A DNA stretch of 8,932 nt, taken from positions 15,712 to 24,643 of the forward strand of contig PMBY01000460.1 in the NCBI GenBank assembly GCA_003153875.1, given 5' to 3'. The notes beneath the pieces are model-generated. The model worked only from the letters and a program-made list of their open reading frames with translations, searched no databases and was not told where the DNA came from. Of the stretch, positions 1 through 6,790 are shown piece after piece; the first letter of the stretch is position 1; every line of letters starts with the position of its first letter. The DNA is from Myxococcales bacterium. Its GTDB lineage: Bacteria > Myxococcota > Polyangia > Fen-1088. The position numbers were made by a program, and so were the translations under genes.

Positions 1-1808
<1,808 letters not shown>

Positions 1809-1825
1809 GATCGGCTACCACGCTA

Positions 1826-1874
1826 GCACGGAGACCCGTGCGCCGCAGCAAGCGCTGCAACGGCCTTGTTCTGC
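1826..1874 (-). repeat. Possible half attC-like remnant and small hairpins upstream of glgP
   Basis: Positions 1853-1863 (CGCTGCAACGG) are identical to 8065-8075, part of the inner box of the full attC-like repeat at 7979-8087. In both places a TTC follows a few bases later, where the outer core box sits. No matching other half is found to the left. Instead there is a 6-bp stem hairpin (GCACGG at 1826-1831, CCGTGC at 1836-1841) and then glgP. This could be a surviving half site at the distal end of the array, or a chance match in a GC-rich leader. Confidence 0.3.
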
Positions 1875-1895
1875 TGTTCGTGCACCAGGGATGGA

Positions 1896-1914
1896 GTATG
1901 ATATATTATCATAC
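1896..1914 (+). promoter_or_regulatory. Perfect 19-bp palindrome at the antitoxin start, probable operator
   Basis: GTATGATA (1896-1903), centre TAT, TATCATAC (1907-1914): a perfect inverted repeat with 8-bp arms, ending one base before the ATG at 1916. It is AT-rich in a GC-rich setting and contains -10-like hexamers (TATGAT at 1897, TATATT at 1902). Ribbon-helix-helix antitoxins commonly repress their own operon by binding such palindromes, so autoregulation by the adjacent antitoxin is the natural reading. No convincing -35 is seen. If the -10 lies inside the palindrome, the message would be leaderless or nearly so at 1916. Confidence 0.7.
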
Positions 1915-1915
1915 C

Positions 1916-2158
1916 ATGGCAAAAGCAAAAGTGGCCGTGACAATCGACGCTCGGATTCTCGGAGATCTGGATGCCCTCATCGCCGCGGACCGATTCCCAA
2001 ATCGCAGCCAAGCCGTCGAGGCAGCTCTGGCCGACAAGATCAATCGACTCAAACATACCAGGCTGGCTCGTGAGGCGGCAAAGCTGGATGTAAAACAGGA
2101 ACAGGCAGAGGCCGATGAAGGTCTCGCAATGGATGCGGCGGCATGGCCCAAATACTGA
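1916..2158 (+). CDS. Ribbon-helix-helix antitoxin (MazE/CopG-like), partner of MazF
   Basis: An 80-residue protein starting MAKAKVAVTIDARILGDLD. A beta strand (KVAVTID) followed by two helices (residues about 10-20 and 25-38, with the NRSQAVEAAL turn typical of RHH proteins) forms the predicted DNA-binding domain. The charged carboxy-terminal tail (KHTRLAREAAKLDVKQEQAEADEGLAMDAAAWPKY) would wrap and neutralise the toxin. Start choice is uncertain. ATG 1916 has no close Shine-Dalgarno and follows the palindrome directly. An in-frame ATG at 1898, inside the palindrome, has AGGG 7 bases upstream and would add MIYYHT. The conserved domain begins after 1916. The gene overlaps the toxin by 16 bp, so the two are co-translated. 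Family assignment is secure; a specific name is not given because several RHH groups pair with MazF. Confidence 0.85.
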   Translation: MAKAKVAVTIDARILGDLDALIAADRFPNRSQAVEAALADKINRLKHTRLAREAAKLDVKQEQAEADEGLAMDAAAWPKY

Positions 2159-2481
2159 GAGGCGACATCCGCTGGGCGGAACTGAACCCCGTCCGCGGTC
2201 ATGAGCAAGCGGGCACGCGTCCCGTCTTGATCCTGAGCCACGATGTGTTCAACGAGCGATCCGGCACGGTGATCGCTATGGCGATGACCAGCCAAGAACC
2301 TCGCGCCGGTTTTCCATTGACCTTGGAATGCAAGGCACCGGGGCTCGGAAAACGTTCGTGGATCAAGATCAGTCAAGTGCGCACGCTCTCGGTGGAGAGA
2401 ATCGGGAAGAAACTGGCTCGCGCTTCGGAGGAAGAAATGGCGCGAGTGATCGAGGGGCTCAACGAAATCATCGCCGACTGA
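2143..2481 (+). CDS. mazF: MazF/PemK-family endoribonuclease toxin
   Basis: A 112-residue protein of typical MazF length. It begins with the family's amino-terminal strand block (RGDIRWAELNP), then GTRPVLILS at residues 24-32 with the conserved RP arginine at 26, the T-S pair near residues 49-50 that belongs to the active site in this family, and the carboxy-terminal WIKISQVRTLS plus a helix ending EGLNEIIAD. MazF toxins cleave single-stranded mRNA at short motifs and are held inactive by the cognate antitoxin. The start overlaps the antitoxin stop by 16 bp, with a weak GGA about 7-9 bases upstream. The stop at 2479-2481 lies 4 bp from the edge of the attC-like repeat at 2486, so the pair fills its cassette exactly, though it reads opposite to the proposed array direction and therefore needs its own promoter. 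Confidence 0.93.
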   Translation: MAQILRGDIRWAELNPVRGHEQAGTRPVLILSHDVFNERSGTVIAMAMTSQEPRAGFPLTLECKAPGLGKRSWIKISQVRTLSVERIGKKLARASEEEMARVIEGLNEIIAD

Positions 2482-2485
2482 ATCG

Positions 2486-2590
2486 GCATAACGATTTGGC
2501 GTTCAGCTGCAAGCCCGCCGCCGAATCGGCGGCTGGATTCTACGCCGATGTCCCTGCGGCGGGATTGGCAACTGCGACGGCATTATTGCG
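2486..2590 (-). repeat. attC-like recombination site 1 (about 105 bp)
   Basis: Read on the minus strand, the site ends in GTTATGC (2492-2486), close to the GTTRRRY core of integron attC sites, preceded by GCTGAACGCCAAATC, which resembles the L' arrangement of known attCs. The outer arms pair imperfectly: CAGCTGCAAGCCCGCC on the left matches the reverse complement of the right arm with one extra base and a few mismatches. The interior holds two hairpins (GCCGCCGA/TCGGCGGC at 2519-2534, and CGCCG...CGGCG at 2543-2561). Positions 2537-2561 are identical to 8032-8056 in site 2, and the distance from the left edge (51 bp) is the same in both. The opposite core (near 2584-2590) is degenerate, perhaps because the Doc remnant was joined there. 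Confidence 0.6.
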
Positions 2591-2598
2591 GCGTCTCC

Positions 2599-2730
2599 TC
2601 AGTCATCGTCTCTCCACGGCTCCAGGCCGCTTTGGTCCCGAAGCCCCTCGCTCCCACCGAATTCGCGAATCTGGTCGACATGCAAGGCCAGCACATCATC
2701 GACCGTCAAGAAGACAGGCTCGTCGTTCAT
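2599..2730 (-). pseudogene. Doc (death-on-curing, Fic-fold) toxin, amino-terminal fragment
   Basis: ATG at 2730 opens a 43-codon frame reading MNDEPVFLTVDDVLALHVDQ, then IREFGGSEGLRDQSGLE. This is the standard opening of Doc-type toxins (F-L-T-x-x-D-V-L-x-L-H-x-x-Q-I-x-x-[FY]-G-G-x-x-G-[IL]-R-D). Full Doc proteins are around 120-130 residues with a Fic-like HPFxxGNKR motif; here the frame turns to PWRDDD and stops at 2599-2601, nine bases from the attC-like repeat. The catalytic part is gone, so it cannot phosphorylate EF-Tu as Doc does. Its start overlaps the stop of the upstream antitoxin remnant (ATGA), preserving the normal operon arrangement. Confidence 0.75.
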
Positions 2731-2879
2731 TTCGCGAGTTTGCGGAATGTCTCAGCATGGCGGCGCAACGCGCGCGCTTGCACCTTCGCCAGCCGTCCGC
2801 GCCGCGAGCGCTCGCTCTCAAGTGGCGTGATGATGAGGCGTTTTCCGTCAGTACTTAGGTCCAGGTTTTGCCGTTCAGC
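2727..2879 (-). pseudogene. AbrB/MazE-type antitoxin, carboxy-terminal fragment
   Basis: Minus-strand reading in the frame that ends at TGA 2729-2727 gives QNLDLSTDGKRLIITPLE, then SERSRRGRLAKVQARALRRH and AETFRKLAK. The first part matches the second half of an AbrB/SpoVT swapped-hairpin domain (G-Q-x-L-D-L-S-x-D-G-x-x-L-I-I-x-P). The basic tail resembles antitoxins that accompany Doc toxins. The amino-terminal half of the domain is missing: just upstream the sequence becomes a possible half attC and then the higA stop codon, which happens to be in the same frame. Exact left limit of homology is unclear (around 2868-2879). Confidence 0.6.
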
Positions 2880-2891
2880 GGCTTGTTGGAC
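2870..2891 (-). repeat. Possible half attC-like site after higA
   Basis: On the minus strand GTCCAAC (2891-2885) fits the attC outer core consensus RYYYAAC exactly. It begins 7 bases after the higA stop, where a cassette's recombination site would be expected, and is followed by AAGCCGCTGAACGGC, which looks like an inner box. No complementary right half follows; the sequence enters the antitoxin fragment directly. The match is short and could be chance or part of the antitoxin gene. Confidence 0.35.
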
Positions 2892-2897
2892 AGCGTT

Positions 2898-3227
2898 TTA
2901 CGCGGCTTTCACTTCAACCGTCAGTCTGAGACCTGCGCCTCGGATTTGGTCTTGAAGCGCGAGCCTTACGAGCTGAGCTTCGCTTTGTTCGAGGGCTTGC
3001 GCGAATCGAGCCGCCCTCTCAGGGCTAACCGATCTTCGCCCCTGCTCAATGTCACAAAGGTGCGACCTCGAAACGCCAAGAAGCTTTGCGAACTCCGCAA
3101 GGCTTCGCTGGTCGGCCTCGCGCAGGCCCGAGAGCGCCGCCCCGAGAGACAGCGGCGCTCCCATCAGGGTTTCAAGGTACTTCGACGCTTCTCGCCGCCC
3201 CTTTCCCCTCATCTTCTTAGTAATCAT
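2898..3227 (-). CDS. higA: XRE-family helix-turn-helix antitoxin (HigA-like)
   Basis: A 109-residue protein with a clear HTH at residues about 41-70: RSLAEFAKLLGVSRSHLCDI followed by EQGRRSVSPERAARFAQAL, the classic Cro/C1 type. The amino-terminal part (MITKKMRGKGRREASKYLET) is basic; a second in-frame ATG at residue 6 is a possible start. The gene begins 11 bp inside the end of the upstream toxin gene, the toxin-first order usual for higBA. Such antitoxins neutralise HigB and repress the operon. The stop is followed within 7 bases by an attC-like core sequence, as expected for a cassette gene. The symbol reflects gene order and fold; the precise subfamily was not tested. Confidence 0.82.
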   Translation of the reverse strand: MITKKMRGKGRREASKYLETLMGAPLSLGAALSGLREADQRSLAEFAKLLGVSRSHLCDIEQGRRSVSPERAARFAQALEQSEAQLVRLALQDQIRGAGLRLTVEVKAA

Positions 3228-3510
3228 GTTTGTTGACCTCCTCCACGCAAACCAGCTGAACCGTGCCAGCCTGGCGTTCTTGATAGATGGCCCTGTAGGC
3301 CGCGCTTAGACGGATTGCTCGATACCCTTTCCATTCTCCCTTCAGGACGTGGTCCCGGTATCCCGGAATGGCCCGCGCGGCCGAAAGACCTTCCACAGAT
3401 ACAAGGTCCACCCAGAGCGCAAACTTCTTGACGATATGTCCCGGTACTTTGGCAAGTTGCTTCTCGGCCGTGCTTGACAGCTCGACATGCACAGACCCAA
3501 TGTACCCCAT
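3217..3510 (-). CDS. higB: RelE/HigB-superfamily toxin (ribosome-dependent mRNA interferase)
   Basis: A 97-residue protein of typical length for the superfamily. The sequence VELSSTAEKQLAKVPGHIVK near the amino terminus, GYRDHVLKGEWKGYRAIRLS in the middle and AYRAIYQERQAGTVQLVCVE near the end match the RelE-fold pattern (two amino-terminal helices, then beta strands with a conserved L-x-G-x-x-x-x-x-R-I-R-L-x-x-x-Y-R motif) and end with the usual short tail. It overlaps the antitoxin gene by 11 bp. The ATG at 3510 sits in an imperfect palindrome (GTTCCCC, spacer, GGGGTAC on the minus strand) that might be an operator; no strong Shine-Dalgarno is seen. Confidence 0.82.
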   Translation of the reverse strand: MGYIGSVHVELSSTAEKQLAKVPGHIVKKFALWVDLVSVEGLSAARAIPGYRDHVLKGEWKGYRAIRLSAAYRAIYQERQAGTVQLVCVEEVNKHDY

Positions 3511-3596
3511 GCGGGGGAACAGTCAAGCCCTGGATGCGGAGTCTGGCGGCGTCCGTCCAGTCAGAATGGAACGACCGACTCACACGGGACTCTGGG
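3511..3596. other. Spacer between the higB-like gene and the ParE remnant
   Basis: Eighty-six bases without a recognisable gene. On the minus strand TTGACT lies just before the higB start (about 3523-3528), but no matching -10 is found between it and the gene, so a promoter is not called. No attC right half could be recognised, although a cassette boundary would be expected here. Confidence 0.3.
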
Positions 3597-3707
3597 TTAC
3601 GCTCGGGCCTGGTAAGAGACACAATCAGCCGCGAGGTACTGCAAGATCTCGTCGAGACAGTCCCGCGCGGACGGGGTCCAGACTACAGTTCGCTTCCCGC
3701 TGTCCAC
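3597..3707 (-). pseudogene. ParE-like toxin, amino-terminal fragment
   Basis: From a possible GTG at 3707 the minus strand reads 36 codons: VDSGKRTVVWTPSARDCLDE then ILQYLAADCVSYQARA, stop at 3597. K-x-T-V-V-W-T-P-x-A-R-x-x-L-D-E-I-x-x-[YF]-[IL]-A-x-D is the typical opening of ParE-family gyrase-poisoning toxins, which normally run to about 95-105 residues. Roughly the last two thirds are missing; other frames downstream do not restore the family pattern. No antitoxin gene is visible upstream. Instead a half attC-like site lies about 5 bases before the GTG. Non-functional remnant. Confidence 0.65.
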
Positions 3708-3711
3708 TTGC

Positions 3712-3750
3712 GCCGAAGCTCCGCGGCAACGCTCCAACAGCATGTTCGGC
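3712..3750 (-). repeat. Half attC-like site before the ParE remnant
   Basis: Plus-strand CATGTTCGGCGGC (3741-3753) resembles the outer arm of site 2 (TATGTTCGGCGGC at 8077-8089), with a CAAC element upstream in each. On the minus strand this is a GCCGAAC core followed by an inner-box-like stretch. The matching second half is absent within 140 bp; only a short GCCGAA...TTCGGC pairing (3750-3745 with 3717-3712) is present. Confidence 0.4.
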
Positions 3751-3837
3751 GGCGCTCGCGTTGTGGTGGATAGGGATTTGAAGCGCCATTTTGCCTTCAC
3801 CGAATCGCATCTGAAAAACGTCCGATATATAGAGATC
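3751..3837 (-). pseudogene. Tail of a degenerate cassette gene (MRFGEGKM motif)
   Basis: Minus-strand reading gives DLYISDVFQMRFGEGKMALQ, then IPIHHNASAAEHAV, running into the half attC-like site. The MRFGEGKM-A/G-L stretch recurs at 8838-8867 on the plus strand, 25 of 30 bases identical, also followed within about 50 bp by a GCCGAAC core. No start is present: a TAA lies just upstream in this frame. It is most likely the end of a decayed cassette gene of unknown function. Confidence 0.4.
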
Positions 3838-3885
3838 TTACGTAAACTACAGCCACCTACACGCCCGAGTCAGGCCAAACTATCC

Positions 3886-3894
3886 CCCTATACC
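3886..3894. repeat. Target-site duplication, left copy (CCCTATACC)
   Basis: CCCTATACC directly precedes the TG end of the IS21-family element and recurs exactly at 6537-6545 directly after its CA end. This marks the element as an intact insertion at its original site. Nine bases is at or slightly above the usual length for this family, so one base could be a chance match. Confidence 0.85.
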
Positions 3895-3991
3895 TGCGTA
3901 TTCCGGCCTGACTTGGGCGCCGATTCCGGCGGGACCTGGGCAGGGATTCCGGCGTAACGTGGGCGCATATTCCGGCGGACCTGGGCAGCGG
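3895..3991 (+). repeat. IS21 left-end multiple terminal repeats, four copies at a 23-bp period
   Basis: ATTCCGGC starts at 3900, 3923, 3946 and 3969, exactly 23 bp apart. Each is followed by a variable stretch and (C/T)TGGGC or GTGGGC. In IS21 elements such copies are transposase (IstA) binding sites. A two-turn spacing would place all copies on one face of the helix. Confidence 0.85.
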
Positions 3992-4070
3992 GCCGGCGGT
4001 TCCGGATCGGGCGAGTGACGAGCTGGGGTGAAGGCTTTGCACGGCGGTTGCCTGCGGGCACCGTCGCGCG

Positions 4071-5651
4071 ATGGACCACCACACTATGCGCAAAGTTCGG
4101 GAAATTCTTCGCCTTCACTACGAGTGCCATCTCACCCAGCGGCAGATCTCGGCATCGGCCGGCGTCTCCAAGGGTGCGGTGAGCGGCTACTTGGGTCGAG
4201 CCCGCGCGGTCGGGTTGACCTGGGAGCAGGCACGCGAGTTGGACGATGCCGTTGTCGAGGCTCGACTCTTTCGTCTGATAGGGAGAAGCGAGCCGCCCGG
4301 TCGCGTGCCCATCGATTTCGCATGGGTACACCGGGAATTGCGTCGGATAGGAGTGACGCTCCAGCAACTGTGGGTCGAGTACCGTGAGGCCACGGTGGCA
4401 GGGCCAGCGACGGGTGCGACCCCGTACAGCTACAGTCAGTTCTGCGACTTGTACTCGACCTTCAAGAGCAAGGTGGACGTGACCATGCGCCAGGTGCATC
4501 TGGCCGGAGAGAAGGTCTTCATCGACTACTCCGGCAAGAAGCCGCACATCTGGAACCGCAACACGGGCGAGGCCATTGAGGTCGAGCTGTTCGTGGCGGT
4601 GCTGGGCGCTTCCAATTACACCTTTGCCGAGGCCACGCTTACCCAGTCGCTGGCTGACTTCTGTGCCTCGACGGTGCGTGGCTTCGAGTTCTTCGGATGC
4701 ACACCCAGGATCGCTGTGCCCGACCAACTTCGTAGCGCGGTCAGTGGCCCCGATCGCTACGACCCTGAGATCAACCCGACCTACGCGGAGCTGTCTGTGC
4801 ATTACGACGTGGCCATCATTCCCGCGCGCACCGGGGAGCCGCGCGACAAGTCCAAAGTCGAGACCGGCGTGCTCATTGCACAACGCTGGATCATCGCCTG
4901 TTTGCGCAACCGCACCTTCTTCAGCCTCGCCGATCTCAACGCGGCCATCGCCGAGCTGCTGGTGCGGCTCAACAACCGGCCCTTCAAGAAACTGGAGGGC
5001 TGTCGGCGCTCGGCCTTCGAGAGCATCGACCGGCCAGCCATGCGAGCCCTTCCGCCCACCCGCTGGGAATTCGCGCTGTGGAAGAAGGCGCGCGTGAATA
5101 TCGACTATCACGTCGCCTACGACGGTCGCCTGTACAGTGTCCCGCACAACCTCGTTGGCGAGCTGACCGACCTGCGCATCACTACCTCCGTGGTGGAGAT
5201 CTTTCTGCGCGGCAAGCGTGTCGCCAGCCACGCGCGGTTATGGACGCCCAAGGGCTCGGCCAGCACAGTGCCCGAGCATCGGCCCAAGAGCCACCGCGAG
5301 TATGGAGCGTGGCCGCCGTCGCGGATCATCAGCTGGGCTGGCAGCATTGGCCCGTCGGTGAGCGCACTGGTTGGCGACATCCTCGGCAGGCGCGAGAACC
5401 CCGAGAGCGCCTACCGCTCGTGCATGGCTCTCATCCGTAGTGGCAAGGCCTACGAGCCCGCACGCTTCGACGCCGCCTGTCGCCGCGCCCTCGACATCGG
5501 ATCGCCCACGCGCAAGAGCGTGCTCGCGATCTTGAGCCGTGGTCTGGACGCGGCTGCGGCCCCCGACACTTCCGAGCCACCACCTGGTGCCACCCACGAC
5601 AACGTGCGAGGTGGCGCCTACTACGACCGAAAGGAGACAGACACACCATGA
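4071..5651 (+). CDS. istA: IS21-family transposase IstA (DDE integrase fold)
   Basis: A 526-residue protein, normal length for IstA. Residues 20-46 form a helix-turn-helix (LTQRQISASAGVSKGAVSGY). The retroviral-integrase-like catalytic core has D152 (VFIDYSGKK), D218 (IAVPDQLRSAV) and E264 (KSKVETGV), a DDE triad with spacings close to other IS21 transposases. The carboxy-terminal beta-rich domain contains YDGRLYSVPHNLVG, a common IstA pattern. The tail is extended and acidic-polar. The start is uncertain: ATG 4071 or ATG 4086, neither with a good Shine-Dalgarno. The stop overlaps the istB start (ATGA at 5648-5651), indicating translational coupling. Confidence 0.93.
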   Translation: MDHHTMRKVREILRLHYECHLTQRQISASAGVSKGAVSGYLGRARAVGLTWEQARELDDAVVEARLFRLIGRSEPPGRVPIDFAWVHRELRRIGVTLQQLWVEYREATVAGPATGATPYSYSQFCDLYSTFKSKVDVTMRQVHLAGEKVFIDYSGKKPHIWNRNTGEAIEVELFVAVLGASNYTFAEATLTQSLADFCASTVRGFEFFGCTPRIAVPDQLRSAVSGPDRYDPEINPTYAELSVHYDVAIIPARTGEPRDKSKVETGVLIAQRWIIACLRNRTFFSLADLNAAIAELLVRLNNRPFKKLEGCRRSAFESIDRPAMRALPPTRWEFALWKKARVNIDYHVAYDGRLYSVPHNLVGELTDLRITTSVVEIFLRGKRVASHARLWTPKGSASTVPEHRPKSHREYGAWPPSRIISWAGSIGPSVSALVGDILGRRENPESAYRSCMALIRSGKAYEPARFDAACRRALDIGSPTRKSVLAILSRGLDAAAAPDTSEPPPGATHDNVRGGAYYDRKETDTP

Positions 5652-6409
5652 CCGACGAAGAAACTGTCCAGAAGCTGGTAGGAATGAAACTGAATGCGAT
5701 GGCGCACGCCTTTCGCGACCTGCTGGCCCAGGCCCCGGGGAGCCAGATGTCATTTTCCGAGCAAGCCGCGCTGATGATTGACCGGGAATGGACCGACCGA
5801 GAGAACCGGCGCCTTTCACGCCTGATGCGGGCGGCGCGGCTTAGCGTTTCGGATGCCTCGCTCGAAAATGTGTGGTGCGACCCGGCTCGCGGCATCGACA
5901 AGACTGTCATTCGCGATTTGGCCACCGGCAAGTGGATCAGAAACAAGCAGAACGTCATTGTGGTCGGCAAGACCGGCGTCGGAAAGACCTTCTTCGGCGC
6001 CGCCCTCGCACAATCCGCGTGCCGCAACGGAATGCGCGCCCTGTGTGCGCGCGTCCCGCGCCTACTGCACGAACTCGGGATCGCCCGCGCCGACGGTAGC
6101 TACGCGCCGACGCTTGCTCGCCTTGCCAAACTCGACGTCCTGGTACTCGATGACTTCCTCATCGGGCCGCTCAAGGACCAGGAACGCAGGGACCTGGTCG
6201 AGATCTTGGAGGACCGCTACGGTCGGTCGTCCACTGTGGTCACCACACAGGTCCCAACGAAGAATTGGCACGAAAAGCTCGTCGAGCCTACCATGGCTGA
6301 TGCCATCTGCGACCGTGTGATCCACAACGCCCATGTCATCGCGTTGCGCGGTCCCTCCCTCCGAGAAAAGAAAGGCATGCTCACCGACCAGCCCCAACCA
6401 ACTGCTTAA
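5648..6409 (+). CDS. istB: IS21 transposition helper ATPase IstB
   Basis: A 253-residue AAA+ protein, family-typical length. Walker A is GKTGVGKT at residues 107-114, and Walker B is LDVLVLDDF at 162-170. Later, TTQVPTKNWHEK and MADAICDRVIHNAHVIALRG match the sensor region and the conserved D-R-[LV]-x-H-x-A end of IstB. It is related to DnaC/DnaA-type ATPases and works by remodelling target DNA and stimulating IstA. A good Shine-Dalgarno (AAAGGAGA) lies within the end of istA, 5629-5638. Confidence 0.95.
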   Translation: MTDEETVQKLVGMKLNAMAHAFRDLLAQAPGSQMSFSEQAALMIDREWTDRENRRLSRLMRAARLSVSDASLENVWCDPARGIDKTVIRDLATGKWIRNKQNVIVVGKTGVGKTFFGAALAQSACRNGMRALCARVPRLLHELGIARADGSYAPTLARLAKLDVLVLDDFLIGPLKDQERRDLVEILEDRYGRSSTVVTTQVPTKNWHEKLVEPTMADAICDRVIHNAHVIALRGPSLREKKGMLTDQPQPTA

Positions 6410-6417
6410 CCTCAACT

Positions 6418-6462
6418 CGTCGCTTCGCTCCGATCCGGACAGACCCGTCGCTTCGCTCCGAT
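6418..6462. repeat. 17-bp direct repeat after istB
   Basis: CGTCGCTTCGCTCCGAT occurs at 6418-6434 and 6446-6462, a 28-bp period, between the istB stop and the right-end repeats. It does not match the terminal repeat motif. It might be a minor tandem duplication inside the element. Confidence 0.7.
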
Positions 6463-6477
6463 AGCGTGCCCAGATCC

Positions 6478-6536
6478 TCCGGAATCACCGCCCAGATCCC
6501 AGCCGGAACAAGCGCCCAGATGGGCCGGAATACGCA
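6478..6536 (-). repeat. IS21 right-end terminal repeats, three copies
   Basis: Reverse complements of ATTCCGG-type motifs end at 6485, 6509 and 6531 (TCCGGAAT, GCCGGAAC, GCCGGAAT), spaced 24 and 22 bp. They mirror the left-end array, with an identical outermost 14 bp. Confidence 0.82.
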
Positions 6537-6545
6537 CCCTATACC
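6537..6545. repeat. Target-site duplication, right copy (CCCTATACC)
   Basis: An exact copy of 3886-3894, immediately outside the right end of the element. Confidence 0.85.
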
Positions 6546-6790
6546 CGGGGTTGAAGATCGAGATCGGACGGACGGCACGAGCACGACTCGGTCCTGCGCC
6601 CGCGCTTCCTCAGACAGGTTCTGAAGGAACGCATGAAGCTGCCCGGTAAGCCCCGACTTCTCCTGTCCGCGGTTGAAGTATCTCGGCCGGCTCCCAAATG
6701 ACGACTCCGCCGTTCTCGACCTCGCGGCGCTCCGGTCCATCTTCAGTGACCGCGCAGCTCCGCCGGCCTGACGTGGGCTTCACTCAGGGG
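6546..6790 (-). other. Degenerate sequence with two short coding-like stretches, no gene called
   Basis: On the minus strand one frame reads VTEDGPERREVENGGVVIWE then PAEILQPRTGEV before a stop, and the next frame continues TGQLHAFLQNLSEEARAQDR then VVLVPSV. Both look protein-like in composition, and a single frameshift near 6650-6660 could join them into one former gene, whose end would lie across the IS insertion. I do not recognise the product. No attC-like site was found between this and the membrane protein gene. Confidence 0.3.

Larger units (their letters stand above)
3895..6536 (+). mobile_element. Complete IS21-family insertion sequence (2642 bp)
   Basis: The element has inverted termini TGCGTATTCCGGCC (3895-3908 and the reverse complement at 6523-6536) with the family's 5'-TG...CA-3' ends. 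It contains two overlapping genes, istA and istB, in the expected order, several internal copies of the terminal motif at each end, and an exact 9-bp direct repeat outside. Both genes are open and carry their catalytic motifs, so the copy may be active or recently active. It lies in already degenerate sequence between the unknown membrane protein gene and the MRFGEGKM tail, so it appears not to have broken an intact gene. Confidence 0.93.

Noticed and set aside
2486..2590. Rho-independent terminator for mazF
   Set aside because: The hairpins are GC-rich but no T-run follows, and the sequence is shared with site 2, so a recombination site explains it better.
2328..2955. Two plus-strand open frames between mazF and the higA-like gene
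   Set aside because: They are antisense to the AbrB-Doc remnant and to the attC-like site; the minus-strand reading gives recognisable protein motifs.
3888..5231. Minus-strand open frame of 447 codons inside the IS element
   Set aside because: It is antisense to istA, has no recognisable motif, and is explained by the high GC content of the sense gene.
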